Shown one piece after another: positions 49,201 through 55,889 of a stretch of DNA of 64,000 nt. Numbering within the stretch: the first letter of the stretch is position 1; each line of letters begins with the position of its first letter. Both the position numbers and the translations under genes were made by a program. Source of the stretch: Dermatemys mawii. Taxonomy: Eukaryota; Chordata; Testudines; Dermatemydidae. Below the pieces are notes generated by a model. The model saw only the letters and a list, made by a program, of their open reading frames with translations, did no database searches and was not told the origin of the DNA. The stretch is from NCBI GenBank assembly GCA_007922305.1, contig ML677460.1:1-64000 (forward strand). The letters run 5' to 3'.

Positions 49201-50651
49201 CTAGGGAGGTGGGGGAATCTCCATCCTTGGAGGTGGGGGAATCTCCATCCTTGGAGGTTTTTAAGATCAGGCTTGGCAAAGCCCTGGCTGGGATGATTTA
49301 GTTGGGGATTGGTCCTACTTTGAGCAGGGGGTTGGACTAGATACCTCCTGAGGTCTCTTCCAACCCTGATCATCTCATTCTAAGATCCCACAGGTCCAGG
49401 CTGCACTGGGCCTAACCCTGTTTACATCAAACCAAGCCTGTTACTGAGGTGACACAAGGGCACCAATGTGCCTTAAATCACTTCAAACAAACCCCAAACC
49501 CCTGCAGCCTCACCTACCTCAGTACGGGCTGCTGAGCTCCCTGGGGTCTGAGCTGCTGCCTCATGGGGAACAAGGAGGATTCAAGTCCATGCCAGCAAAA
49601 ACAGGATGTACCTTCCCCTCTCCTCACCCACCCTGTTGGGATCTGGAAGCTCTTTATCCAGCAGCTACAGGAGATCCCAACAGCACAAATGCAGCAGCTG
49701 TTCTGTGCAAAGGGAGCCCATCCCGAAACTAAGACCTAATTAATCACAGAACCCAGGGGCTCCAAACTCTCCCCCATCCCTGGGATGCCAGCACACTGCC
49801 AGAGACAAGGGGGGTTAACATCTCCTCCCTAGGATGACACCTCTAACCATCTGCTTCCACTACAGATATGACCCATGGCCATTGCTGACTGTGGGTGCGA
49901 CTAGACTGGAGCTGACACAGCTCAGCCCTACTTAGCCAAGGACAAGCCCCACTCTGGAGTTCCAGGCACCGGAATTAAACCCAGCGTGAAGAACCAGAGA
50001 TCTACGAAGCCTTTTCCCTTCATTAACCCTGGTCTATGGGGGCAGGGGCGGTAATTTGCTCCCTCTCACTAACGCTCCCCCTGAGCTCTACCCACAGGAA
50101 TCGTGTCTGAAATCCCGGCCCTGTCCTGAGACACTGGGAAGGAAACAGCCCGGGCAGCACCTGGACCCGGGATTTCTCTGCAGCCTGGAGCCCCACGGTG
50201 GTCTAACGATGCCACCCCCCAGCTGGGAGGGGCTGGCATTGGATGAAAGGGTCACAGTTCGGGTCAGGGGCTCTCAGCCCCCCCACTACACCCACTGTCC
50301 CAGCAGCGCCCCTGGCAGCACCTGGCACCGGGGGGCAGGACCCCCCCATCACTACAGCAATGTCACTGTGCGATGTCATGGACCGCTCAGTGCTGGTGGG
50401 GGGAGCGTGGGGCTCTGAACGCAGAGCCCAGAAATGCCCCCCAGCGCCCCCTCCCTGCACCCCCAGCCTGGCAGCCCCCCCCAACACCCAGCACCCCCTC
50501 CCTGCACCCCCGGCCCGGCCGCCCCCCCCCCGCCCCCCCCCCCCCCCCCCCCGGCCCGGCTGCTCCCCCGGGGTCTCCCCCGCTACTCACGGGCGTGGCC
50601 CCCCCGCAGGGCTACAGCCCCCAGCAGCAGCAGGCGCAGCGCCAGGGCCAT
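22186..50651 (-). CDS. MHC class I heavy chain gene, likely non-classical (five exons found)
   Basis: The product is a class I alpha chain: a cell-surface glycoprotein that pairs with beta-2-microglobulin and carries a ligand groove. Join order on the minus strand is 50591-50651, 43674-43937, 28156-28431, 26246-26521 and 22186-22290. Sizes are 61, 264, 276, 276 and 105 nt. Every junction is phase 1 with GT-AG sites, as in vertebrate class I genes, and no frame break occurs. Intra-domain cysteines are present in alpha-2 and alpha-3. Groove anchor residues are changed (see findings), which points to a non-classical molecule. Cytoplasmic exons and the stop codon were not located. Introns of about 6.7, 15.2, 1.6 and 4.0 kb make the gene very long. 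Transcription is untested, and it could be silent despite its intact exons. Confidence 0.88.
22515..24405 (+). mobile_element. CR1 LINE copy B in MHC class I intron 4
   Basis: The copy starts at the ORF2 linker ([36 protein letters not shown]) and continues through RT ([27 protein letters not shown]) to the CR1 3' end (CTTTGAGCAGGGGCTTGGAC, CCTTCCAACCCTGATATTC). Frames are broken at several places, including stops near 23614 and 23904. It is antisense to the class I gene and lies between exons 5 and 4. Confidence 0.92.
25015..25310. mobile_element. Small TIR element in MHC class I intron 4
   Basis: The segment from TAAGGGTATATCTGTAC to GTGCAGACCAGGGCTAA has imperfect inverted ends and the internal style (GTCGACTTAGAACGTCGAC) of the Harbinger-like family also seen at 57192. 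No coding content. About 290 bp. Confidence 0.55.
26246..26521 (-). CDS. MHC class I exon 4: alpha-3 immunoglobulin-like domain
   Basis: Acceptor TTTTTCCCAG and donor GTAAGG bound 276 nt. The C1-set Ig fold is clear: [18 protein letters not shown], then [13 protein letters not shown] and [11 protein letters not shown], with both disulphide cysteines. The domain normally contacts beta-2-microglobulin and CD8. Exon size equals that of classical class I genes. Confidence 0.94.
26522..28155. other. MHC class I intron 3, no element recognised
   Basis: This is a 1.6-kb intron between the alpha-2 and alpha-3 exons. It is AT-rich in the middle and has no recognisable transposon ORF. It is the least invaded of the long introns. 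Confidence 0.5.
28156..28431 (-). CDS. MHC class I exon 3: alpha-2 domain
   Basis: Acceptor TGTGTTTCAG and donor GTAAAG bound 276 nt. The domain starts [13 protein letters not shown] and ends [11 protein letters not shown], with the disulphide cysteines in GCD and EEEC. T143 and W147 are kept (AQITKRRW). Position 146 is Arg where Lys is usual, and position 171 is Ala where Tyr is usual (WLKSALEHG). The helix appears one residue longer before the Tyr that corresponds to 159. An extra sequon, NTT, lies in REDNTTQG. Confidence 0.92.
28450..29636 (+). mobile_element. Solo LTR, family B, copy 2 (MHC intron 2)
   Basis: It begins TGTGACATTGCACTCTGG eighteen bases beyond the alpha-2 exon acceptor, so the intron 2 polypyrimidine region is close to the LTR edge. 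Over its length it matches the reverse complement of 13094-14266. It contains an AATAAA at about 29206-29211. No internal region is attached. Confidence 0.75.
29640..30880. other. Intron 2 sequence without recognised gene
   Basis: Mixed GC-rich sequence with a C run at 29846-29859. Short frames show no motif. No exon or RNA gene supported. Confidence 0.4.
30880..34300 (-). mobile_element. DIRS-like tyrosine-recombinase retrotransposon, degenerate
   Basis: The minus strand carries a Pro/Ser-rich gag N-terminus (34300-33500) and then the gag core: [19 protein letters not shown], then [17 protein letters not shown] and [17 protein letters not shown]. After that comes the N-terminal part of a tyrosine recombinase ([19 protein letters not shown], near 32420) and decayed recombinase sequence to about 31650 ([20 protein letters not shown]). 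RT and RNase H are missing between them, an internal deletion. The end regions 30900-30985 and 31130-31260 carry related GTTACTAACCTT / AAGGTTAGTAACC strings in opposite orientation, in keeping with inverted DIRS ends. Several frames are shifted. Confidence 0.7.
34376..34535 (+). repeat. Solo LTR family B, 5' fragment, copy 3
   Basis: TGTGATGTTGCACTCCATAT, then GTAACTGGAATATGCTTTATG and AAGCTTATAATCTACTAAG match the start of the LTRs at 14266 (minus) and 28450. The LTR breaks off where an RTE-like LINE begins. Confidence 0.8.
34540..35345 (+). mobile_element. RTE-like LINE reverse transcriptase fragment, decayed
   Basis: Translated pieces read [19 protein letters not shown], then EQAEFHR and [16 protein letters not shown], then [13 protein letters not shown] and LRFAEDIV. 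These match the RT motif order of RTE-clade LINEs, with the GDT.SPKLF motif diagnostic in style. Stops at 34757, 34917 and later show decay. It joins the family B LTR fragment on its left and a Gmr1-type LTR on its right. Confidence 0.65.
35365..36338 (+). repeat. Solo LTR of the Gmr1-like element 1 family (5' end missing)
   Basis: This plus-strand sequence is the counterpart of the minus-strand LTR at 20977-22012. Shared strings include TCTGTATCTCAAACTT, TTCTGTTTGGCTGG and AGGAACAGCACCATCACA at the 3' end. About 130 bases at the 5' end are missing, replaced by the RTE-like fragment. No internal region follows. Confidence 0.8.
36339..37463 (+). mobile_element. PIF/Harbinger-like fragment with Myb/SANT-like ORF
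   Basis: Around 36440-36700 the plus strand encodes a Myb/SANT-like trihelix ([19 protein letters not shown], then YAKIAQGML and [19 protein letters not shown]), typical of the second ORF of Harbinger transposons and related MSANTD genes. A stop interrupts it at 36534. An acidic stretch of Glu codons (36805-36840) follows. A minus-strand frame at 37463-37062 (ending [21 protein letters not shown]) probably belongs to the same repeat. A second copy of the Myb part is at 55890-56150 on the minus strand. Confidence 0.6.
37510..37908 (-). repeat. 3' LTR of Gmr1-like element 2
   Basis: A purine tract (AAGAAGGGGGG) precedes TGATGTCACGAGCAGG, the likely LTR start. The end is CCCTGTGACA before CCCCCC, giving TG...CA ends and a length of about 399 bp. 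It does not resemble the LTR of element 1. Confidence 0.65.
37854..38435 (-). pseudogene. RNase H of Gmr1-like element 2
   Basis: The four acidic active-site positions are present: [36 protein letters not shown] and [10 protein letters not shown]. The reading frame runs on into the LTR, which starts at 37908. It is shifted by one frame relative to the RT. Confidence 0.85.
38393..39400 (-). pseudogene. Reverse transcriptase of Gmr1-like element 2
   Basis: The RT motifs run in order: [20 protein letters not shown], then [41 protein letters not shown] and [10 protein letters not shown] with the YIDD catalytic box (about 38780). [14 protein letters not shown] in the connection follows. The frame is open through the whole domain and is lost at the frameshift near 38450. 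Confidence 0.88.
39400..41020 (-). pseudogene. Integrase (with protease tail upstream) of Gmr1-like element 2
   Basis: The zinc-binding module has His pairs ([11 protein letters not shown]) and CRSCDPC. The core has all three acidic residues: [16 protein letters not shown] and [18 protein letters not shown]-terminal GPF-type module follows ([20 protein letters not shown], about 39600). Stops at about 39941 and 39815 interrupt the tail. The integrase is encoded before RT in the same frame. Confidence 0.85.
41704..42468 (+). mobile_element. Solo LTR, family C
   Basis: The sequence has TG...CA ends (TGTCATAAGCATAAAG... ATCCTTACA), a poly-T/AT-rich middle and an AATTAAA signal near 42124. Its 5' part matches 63177-63310. 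No internal region is attached. No clear target duplication is seen. Confidence 0.65.
42469..43673. other. MHC class I intron 2, 5' end region: nothing recognised
   Basis: Between the family C LTR and the alpha-1 exon donor there is ordinary intronic sequence, including a GGGAGCTG-rich patch at 43330-43400. No exon or RNA gene supported. Confidence 0.4.
43674..43937 (-). CDS. MHC class I exon 2: alpha-1 domain
   Basis: After the acceptor CTCTCAG the exon encodes about 88 residues: [17 protein letters not shown], then [13 protein letters not shown], then [10 protein letters not shown] and LYNRTN, closed by donor GTGAGTG. The YVDD pattern is the class I strand motif and is not a reverse transcriptase here. 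The NRT sequon matches the conserved glycosylation site at the end of alpha-1. By alignment to human numbering, position 7 is Ile (usually Tyr), 59 is Phe (usually Tyr) and 84 is Leu (usually Tyr, or Arg outside mammals). Confidence 0.92.
43938..44419. other. Intron 1 sequence next to alpha-1: purine-rich, nothing coding
   Basis: The plus strand is G/A-rich (GGGGAGG-type), so the coding strand carries a long pyrimidine tract before the alpha-1 acceptor. The long minus frame here is a compositional extension of the exon, not part of the protein. Confidence 0.5.
44420..45400 (-). mobile_element. CR1-family LINE copy D, 3' end
   Basis: The minus strand encodes [18 protein letters not shown], then [19 protein letters not shown], the CR1 segment after the RT core. 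A long 3' part follows, down to ACCATACTGGATCAGACCAA on the plus strand, a sequence typical of this LINE subfamily. It differs from copies A-C in sequence and orientation. Poly-T runs at 44661 and 45038 interrupt it. Confidence 0.75.
45401..46399. other. Intron 1 sequence without recognised gene
   Basis: GC-moderate sequence between two CR1 copies. No motif, exon or RNA gene identified. Confidence 0.4.
46400..49385 (+). mobile_element. CR1 LINE copy C in MHC class I intron 1 (longest copy)
   Basis: It begins in the endonuclease domain ([14 protein letters not shown], then [17 protein letters not shown]). The linker follows ([18 protein letters not shown]), then RT ([26 protein letters not shown]), and the C-terminal part and CR1 3' end (CTTTGAGCAGGGGGTTGGAC near 49320). 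Many stops and frame changes. A 419-bp inverted-repeat element (48738-49156) has inserted into it. Antisense to the class I gene. Confidence 0.92.
48738..49156. mobile_element. Inverted-repeat insertion (R1 family) inside CR1 copy C
   Basis: The two ends are copies of repeat R1 in opposite orientation (48738-48830 and 49020-49156). The unique middle contains a second small palindrome, GAACTAACCTTGTTATCTC / GAGATAACAAAGTGGTTC. A 13-bp duplication, ACACTATTTCACT, flanks it exactly (48725-48737 and 49157-49169). Removing it rejoins the CR1 sequence. Confidence 0.85.
49386..50450. other. MHC class I intron 1, sequence downstream of exon 1
   Basis: GC-rich sequence without a recognised transposon. 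Short Pro/Ser-rich frames are compositional. No further exon supported. Confidence 0.4.
50519..50562 (-). repeat. Poly-C/poly-G tract just inside MHC class I intron 1
   Basis: Long C runs on the plus strand (G runs on the coding strand) begin about 30-70 bases after the exon 1 donor. The coding strand could form G-quadruplexes. The surroundings (about 50450-50900) are CpG-rich, as in a promoter CpG island. Confidence 0.8.
50591..50651 (-). CDS. MHC class I exon 1: signal peptide
   Basis: The ATG at 50651-50649 opens [20 protein letters not shown], a signal peptide with a Leu/Ala/Val-rich hydrophobic core. The donor GTGAGT (50590-50585) follows 61 nt, leaving phase 1. The start was chosen because it is the only Met heading the hydrophobic core and it sits 166 bases below the promoter Y box. 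Confidence 0.85.
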
Positions 50652-50722
50652 CGCCGCCCCCTCAGCGCGGCAGGACCCGGCCCGGCCCCGCTCTCGGCCG
50701 GTCACGCACCAGACCCTGGCCC

Positions 50723-50734
50723 GGGAAATTCCCC
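50723..50734 (-). promoter_or_regulatory. NF-kB-like site (GGGGAATTTCCC)
   Basis: A palindromic kappaB consensus is present 72-83 bases above the ATG. In mammals the class I enhancer A kappaB sites lie upstream of the ISRE; here the match is between the Y box and the start codon. It may be in the 5' leader or near the transcription start. Confidence 0.5.
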
Positions 50735-50816
50735 AGGCACTGCCGGCCCCTGCGTCCCAGCTACTGGCCGTGGGAGCTTCTCCGCGGCAGCGATTGGCTG
50801 ACAGCGGAACTTCCCA

Positions 50817-50823
50817 CCAATAG
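50817..50823 (-). promoter_or_regulatory. Y box (NF-Y, CTATTGG)
   Basis: CTATTGG on the coding strand lies about 17 bases below the X2 box, the usual X-Y spacing. A second, oppositely oriented CCAAT (CAGCCAATCG) is at 50791-50800. Confidence 0.7.
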
Positions 50824-50840
50824 CGACGCACGGTCCCGCC

Positions 50841-50859
50841 TGCGTCACCGGTCGCTGGG
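50841..50859 (-). promoter_or_regulatory. X1/X2 box of the class I SXY module
   Basis: The coding strand reads CCCAGCGACCGGTGACGCA. The first half matches the RFX-binding X1 box (CCTAGCAAC-like) and TGACGCA matches the CREB/ATF-binding X2 box. These sites are bound with NF-Y and the NLRC5 co-activator in class I genes. An S box is not obvious upstream. Confidence 0.7.
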
Positions 50860-50883
50860 CAGAAACCATCCGGGCGACTTTGC

Positions 50884-50900
50884 GAAGGGAAAGCGAAAGT
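50884..50900 (-). promoter_or_regulatory. Interferon-stimulated response element of the MHC class I gene
   Basis: On the coding strand it reads ACTTTCGCTTTCCCTTC, a match to the ISRE core TTTCNNTTTC. It lies about 235 bases above the ATG and directly upstream of the X/Y elements, the relative order known in class I promoters. Confidence 0.75.
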
Positions 50901-50904
50901 CTGA

Positions 50905-52189
50905 GCGTGGGAAATGGCTGGGAGGGGTTGGCGTTACATGGGGGGGGGGTCACAGTTTGGGTCAGAGGCCCTCAGCCCCTCCCCCCCAGCAGCGCCCCTA
51001 GTCTGACCTGCAGCCCCGAGGCCTGAGACCTTCCCGCGACCCCTCCTGGGACTATTCTCCCCTCACTTACGTCCACCGGCTTATTCTTGTGGCGGTGGGG
51101 GTAGGGAGCGGTAACATACCAGCCTGGCTCGGTTGTGTAAGCAGTGCCAGGATGAGCTCCACCCTGACATCTGGTGGTGAATTGCAGGAATTGCAGTGAG
51201 TTGTGGAAAAGAACTTTGGGGCTGATCTTATTTGCATAGGCAACACCCACCGCGCCTACTCTGAGCTCACAGCAGCCCAAATGGTCACTTCGGCTGCTGT
51301 GGGTCCCCCAGTTTCTCCGTTATTGGGGCAGAAATGACAAAGTGTTGTTACCCTGATTATCTGAATCGAGGACTGTGGACATGTACTTGTTATGTACGTC
51401 TTTGTTATGATGGAGGGACTCAGCATCATCTAGGTAGCACTCACTAGGTAAGGGACAGGGGTTCAAAGCTAAGTGAAGTTGGAAAAGGGTATAGACCAAA
51501 AAATATGTTTCTTAGTGAGGGTTTTGTCTAAAAGTTCTGCAGATCTTTTGTTGCTTGTTTTTTTTCTTCTGTAGAATGTTAAAGGTAATTTTTGTTTATG
51601 TTAGAAATCTAGATTTAGCCTGCTGAGCTGAGTTCATTTTGGGTCTGATGGTGTACCTCTGCTAAGGCTTTGTACTAAAAGCTGAAATCACTGAGCACTG
51701 TGTTAAGTAGGGGGGGCCTGAAAAATCTATTGTTGAGTGTCTGACTGAGCCAAGCAGTTCCTGAAAATATTGTGGAACAGCATAGTTCATGTGTCAGCTG
51801 GCAGGAGCGGAGCTGTTTGCGCTGCTGGCAGAGTGGCTGGTGCAGCAGAGCAGTTTGTGTGACAGCTGGTAGAGCAGAGTCAAGCTGCTGCTGGCAGAGT
51901 GGAGCAGTTCCCCATCCCCTGAGCTTCTTCCCTCTGACCCTTATCCAAGCCCCCAACCCCCATACTATGTTGCTCAGAGCAGCATGTCTGGCTACACATG
52001 GCCCACTGGAGCCAGACATGCTGCCTCCCAGGAGACACAGGCCAGAGTGGCACAAGTCTCCCCAGCTGGGAAATCAGGGTCCCGCACACCATTGTTTGCC
52101 CACCCTGCTCTGGAGAGAGGAGCAGCAGGCAGGCTTATGGCTAATATATGGTGCAGGGGGTGCTAGGTGAGTGGCAGAGACTTCAGCTG
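50905..52189. other. Upstream flank of the MHC class I promoter
   Basis: No gene is recognised. A G run sits at 50941-50949. The stretch 51740-51910 contains repeated GCTGGCAGAG/GAGCAG words. No exon of a neighbour gene is supported. Confidence 0.4.
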
Positions 52190-52560
52190 CTGACAGTTTC
52201 CCTGACATCTCAGGGACACAGTGTGAGGTTGTGTCCCAGGATCTCTATGAAAGGAGCAGAACAGGATTCACTTGGGGTGGGGAGAGAATGGAGAGTGTCT
52301 GAGGGGTATTGCCCAGGTTAGAGACTAGATGAAACACAGGCCTTGCTGTGAGTGGGATTTGAACCTGCACAGGGGAACCCCATTGGATTTTGACTCCAAT
52401 GCCTTAACCACTCAGCCATCATAGCTGTGAGCATAATACTCCCCCCATGTCAGAGAAACTGATAAATAATCACAGTGCCCAGGCTTGAAGTCACCTGCAA
52501 TACAGAATTCACCCAGCAAACCTGGCTCCCAAAGCACAGGGCAGAGTGACCAGATCACAG
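52190..52560 (-). repeat. Duplicated tRNA-Ser block, copy 2 (inverted partner at 15948-16340)
   Basis: Its reverse complement matches 15948-16340 on both sides of the tRNA, e.g. CAGGTTTGCTGGGTGAATTC and CACTCTCCATTCTCTCC. The two copies are about 36 kb apart in opposite orientation and flank the MHC class I gene. Confidence 0.8.
52345..52425 (-). tRNA. Serine-type tRNA with CAA anticodon (probably tRNA-Ser-CGA decayed)
   Basis: This type II tRNA has acceptor GCTATGA/TCACAGC (one A-C mismatch), D-arm TGGCTGAGTGGTTAAGGC and a perfect anticodon stem TTGGA/TCCAA. The loop is GTCAAAA, so the anticodon is CAA. The variable arm and the T-arm GCAGGTTCAAATCCCAC are present. The body is that of tRNA-Ser; CGA to CAA is a single G-to-A change of the CpG type. 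CAA reads a leucine codon. Confidence 0.8.
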
Positions 52561-53159
52561 CTGTAAAATATGGGGTGCTGACAGCACATTTGGGGGCTGT
52601 CAGCCCTGCACACAGTCCGTCTCTGCTCCTCCCAGGCTCCACCCCCACTCTGCCCCACGTCCTGCCCCCTCTCAACTCAGCCCCGCCACGGCACCCTTCC
52701 TCACCCTAATGGCCTGCCACTGGCTTCCCTCCTCATTCCCCCACACATTGCTTGCCTCCTTGCACCTACCCCCACCTCCTCACCAGTGCTGGCTCCCTGA
52801 ACATCTCCCCCCTCACTTGCCCGCTACCCACCTCTTCACTCGCCCCTGCCCAACTCTTCACTCTCCCCTGCCCACCCTCCAAACGTTCTCCTCTTCACCC
52901 TCCCCCACCCACCTCTTCTCTCTGCCCCATCCACCCACCGACCGCTCGCCTCTTCACCGCCGGGCCTGCCACTGGCAGGGGAGGGGCCCAGGCCATCAGT
53001 TGCCAGGGAACAGGGTGTCAGCTATTCGCTCATATTGGCCCTCTGCTCTGCAACAATCACACATCTTTATCCCACCACCTAGAAATGCTTAGAGGAAACT
53101 GAGGCACCCACACACAGTATTCAAAGGAAACATTAAGAACAGTCCCACTTCAGCACAGC

Positions 53160-53830
53160 CCCTCACTCCAGACCCACAGAACCTGCTGGCCTAGCCCTGT
53201 GCTCCCCAGTCACCGCTATGATGGTGCCCCAAACTCCCGACTGCTGCCCCAGCCCTGGGCAACCCCTCACCCTTTGGCCGGTGCCCCTCACTCCCAACCC
53301 GCAGTCCCTGCTGTCCCAGCTCTGAGCTCCCCACTCAATGTTCTGCTGGTGCCTCTTACTCCTGAACTGGAGCCCCTGCTGCCCGAGCCCTGGGCTCCCT
53401 GCCACCGCTCTGCCAATGCCCCTTACTCCTGACCTGCAGCCTCTGCTATCCCAGCTGTCAGCTCCCTGCCTCTCTTCCTGGGCCCCTCACTCCTGATCCA
53501 CAGCCCCTAATGACCCAGCACAGGGTACCCCAGTCACCACGCTGCCAATGCCCCTCATTCACCATCCGCAGACCCTGCAGGGCCCTGCTAGCCCAGCCCT
53601 AGACTCCCGAGTCATTCCTGTCCCAGACACTAGAAGAGAAGGAGGGCAGACCTGGGATAGAAGGGGCTGCGGATCGGGATTGGGGGGCACCGGTAAAGCT
53701 GGTGGGATAGGTGTGGGATATGTGGGGCTTTGGCTAGGATTGAGGGGCCCTGGCAGAACTGTGAGGGAAGTCTAGGGCTGGGGCTGCGGGTCGGGAGTGA
53801 GGGGCACCAGCAGAGCAGTGACTGGGGAGC
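53160..53830. repeat. GC-rich tandem repeat, unit about 80-90 bp
   Basis: Units contain GTGCCCCTCACTCC..ACCCGCAG..CCTGCT and CCAGCTCTGGGCTCCCCAGTCAC, repeated with variation at least six times, partly in reverse orientation after 53640. The same unit recurs at 59945-60125. No coding role. Confidence 0.75.
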
Positions 53831-54663
53831 TCTGGGCTCCCCAGACTGTTGCTCCCCATCCCCTTTTGTCTCACCAGTAACCCTCACCCAAAGACAGCTC
53901 AGTCCCCACAAGTGCTCCCAAGGGGGGTCAGCAGCTCCTGGAGATCCACTCCCCACCTCCACCAACTCCATCCTCTTCTCCCCCTGGTCTCCTGACTATT
54001 CAGGCCCCAACACTGGGCTGGACCCAGCCTCCCAGGGGCTGGCAACACACAAAAACCTTCTGCCTGGGAGCGGCACAGACCTCCCCCAGCACAGCACACA
54101 CGTGATCCTCCTCCACCTCCACTCCTCTCGCAGACCCCTCACGCTCCTCCAGGTCCTGGCCAGCGGCCCTGACACCTGCACCCCTCTCCAACTGGGGGGC
54201 CTAAGCCCCACCCTCCTCATCCATCCCTTGAAGGAAAATCAAGCACTGGGTGAGCACCTAATGCTGATGGTGCAATTCATTCTGGCTCTCTGCAGAGCCC
54301 ACATTGCTCTGCTCTAGGAGGGAGCCCTCAATAGGAAGCAAAAGCTCCAAACTTTCCTCACACCCTTTCTCAGACAGGACAGCCAGGTCAGCACAGCCAT
54401 GGGAAGACAGAAAGAGAGGCCAGGAGACAGAGCTTCCACCTCCACCATGAGAGAATGCAGACATTCAGGAGGAACCTGCTACGTGCCCAGAGGCCTTTAT
54501 TCCTCCAGACTGCGAGGACAGAGGGGATGTCAGGAAGCTTCCCCTTTAATCCCACACACGAAAGGCCCTTCTGAGGAAAGGCAAAATCCAGAAGAGGAAA
54601 AGTAACACAAAGAAGGACACTAAAGACACAGCATTTTAAGAATCTGGTGAGTAGCTTTTTACC

Positions 54664-54732
54664 TGCCTAGGAACTTGAACCTTGGCTCCTCAGCTTAAAA
54701 GCCTCATGCGCTACCAACCAAGCTAGCCAACC
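54664..54732 (-). tRNA. tRNA-Lys (TTT)-like pseudogene
   Basis: The minus strand shows an A-box-like CTAGCTTGGTTGGTAGCGC, an anticodon loop CTTTTAA and a B-box-like AGGTTCAAGTTCC. The acceptor halves (GGTTGGC and CCTAGGC) do not pair and the anticodon stem has mismatches. Decayed copy. Confidence 0.6.
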
Positions 54733-55889
54733 TCATGAGATAAAAGAGCACGTTCATGCAGAGGAGAAACTAGTCAAGAAAAAGCGAGCGGACAATAGAG
54801 GAAATCTGCTGCTCTCTCTCTCTCCTCCCAGCCCAGTCCCTGGCCTGCTCCTCCCTCCAGAGCCCTGAGGCAGTGCTGTCCTTAGGCGTAGGAGGCATAC
54901 ACAGCTGCGTAGGGCACCATGACATTTGGGGCACCAAGTTGCCCCAAATGTCATGAAGTGCTAGACAGCTGCGTGCTGCATATGTGGCAGCACCAGCCCT
55001 GTTGACCAGCCCTCTCTCTCATCTGGCCCCCACAGCAGCTTACACCCACTGCAAGGGGTAGGGCTGATCCTGGGGTGTGTGGGAAACCAGACAACTTCCT
55101 CTGCCCTGCCTCTTCCCCATCCCCCACCCACCCACACCCCATTCCACCTCTTCCTCCAGCAACCCTGCACTCACCAGCAGCGGCGGGACGCGGAGATACC
55201 CAACCCCAGCTTGGTCTATTCCACCAGCCCCCAGCCCATTCTGCTCCCCTGGCCCTGGCCACAGCCATGCTGCTTGGGGTGGGGAAAGAACGGCTCCAGC
55301 TTTCAGCAGGGTGGGAAGCAGAGCGCCATGGCTTGAAGCTGGTGGAGTAGAGCTGGCTGGGTCCAGCTTGCTCCGCTTCACATCATTGCTGGTGAGTGGG
55401 GGGATCCCTTCCCCCAGCCTCCTCCCTGAAGCAACATGACTGGGGTTGGGGCGAGGGAAGCAGAGTGGGCTTCTCCCGGCCTCCCGCTAATCCCCTATCC
55501 ACTCTGGGAATGTGGAACCCCCCAAAGTGGCCGCCCACAGCTCCTGCCTCCCACACCCTGGGGTCCTACACAGCCCGCCCCATGGTGGGGGGCTCCATAG
55601 GGCACCCAAATGGCTAGGGACAGCACTACCCTGAGGCATTTTGCCAGCACCATTCCCCAGTCAACTCCACCCTCCCCAAACTCTAGAAGGTCCAGCTCAT
55701 CAACCAGTGTCCTCTTTAGCCCTGACTAACAAGAAGGATCATTAAGTCTACCTCTCTCAGACCTGCCCTTCAGTATTCCTGGGTAGAGACCAGAACCTTC
55801 CAAGTGACTTTGGGCCAGTAGGTCAACCAACAGGGCTGCCTCCTAGGCCTGGCTGCAGCCCAACTGCAGGACTCACAGTAAATCTCAAT

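Noticed and set aside
50203..51001. A 252-codon plus-strand frame across the promoter and exon 1
   Set aside because: It is antisense to the class I leader exon and made of Pro/Arg runs caused by the C tract and CpG-rich promoter.
52709..53102. Pro/His/Leu-rich plus-strand frames
   Set aside because: These are low-complexity C-rich repeats with no homology motif.
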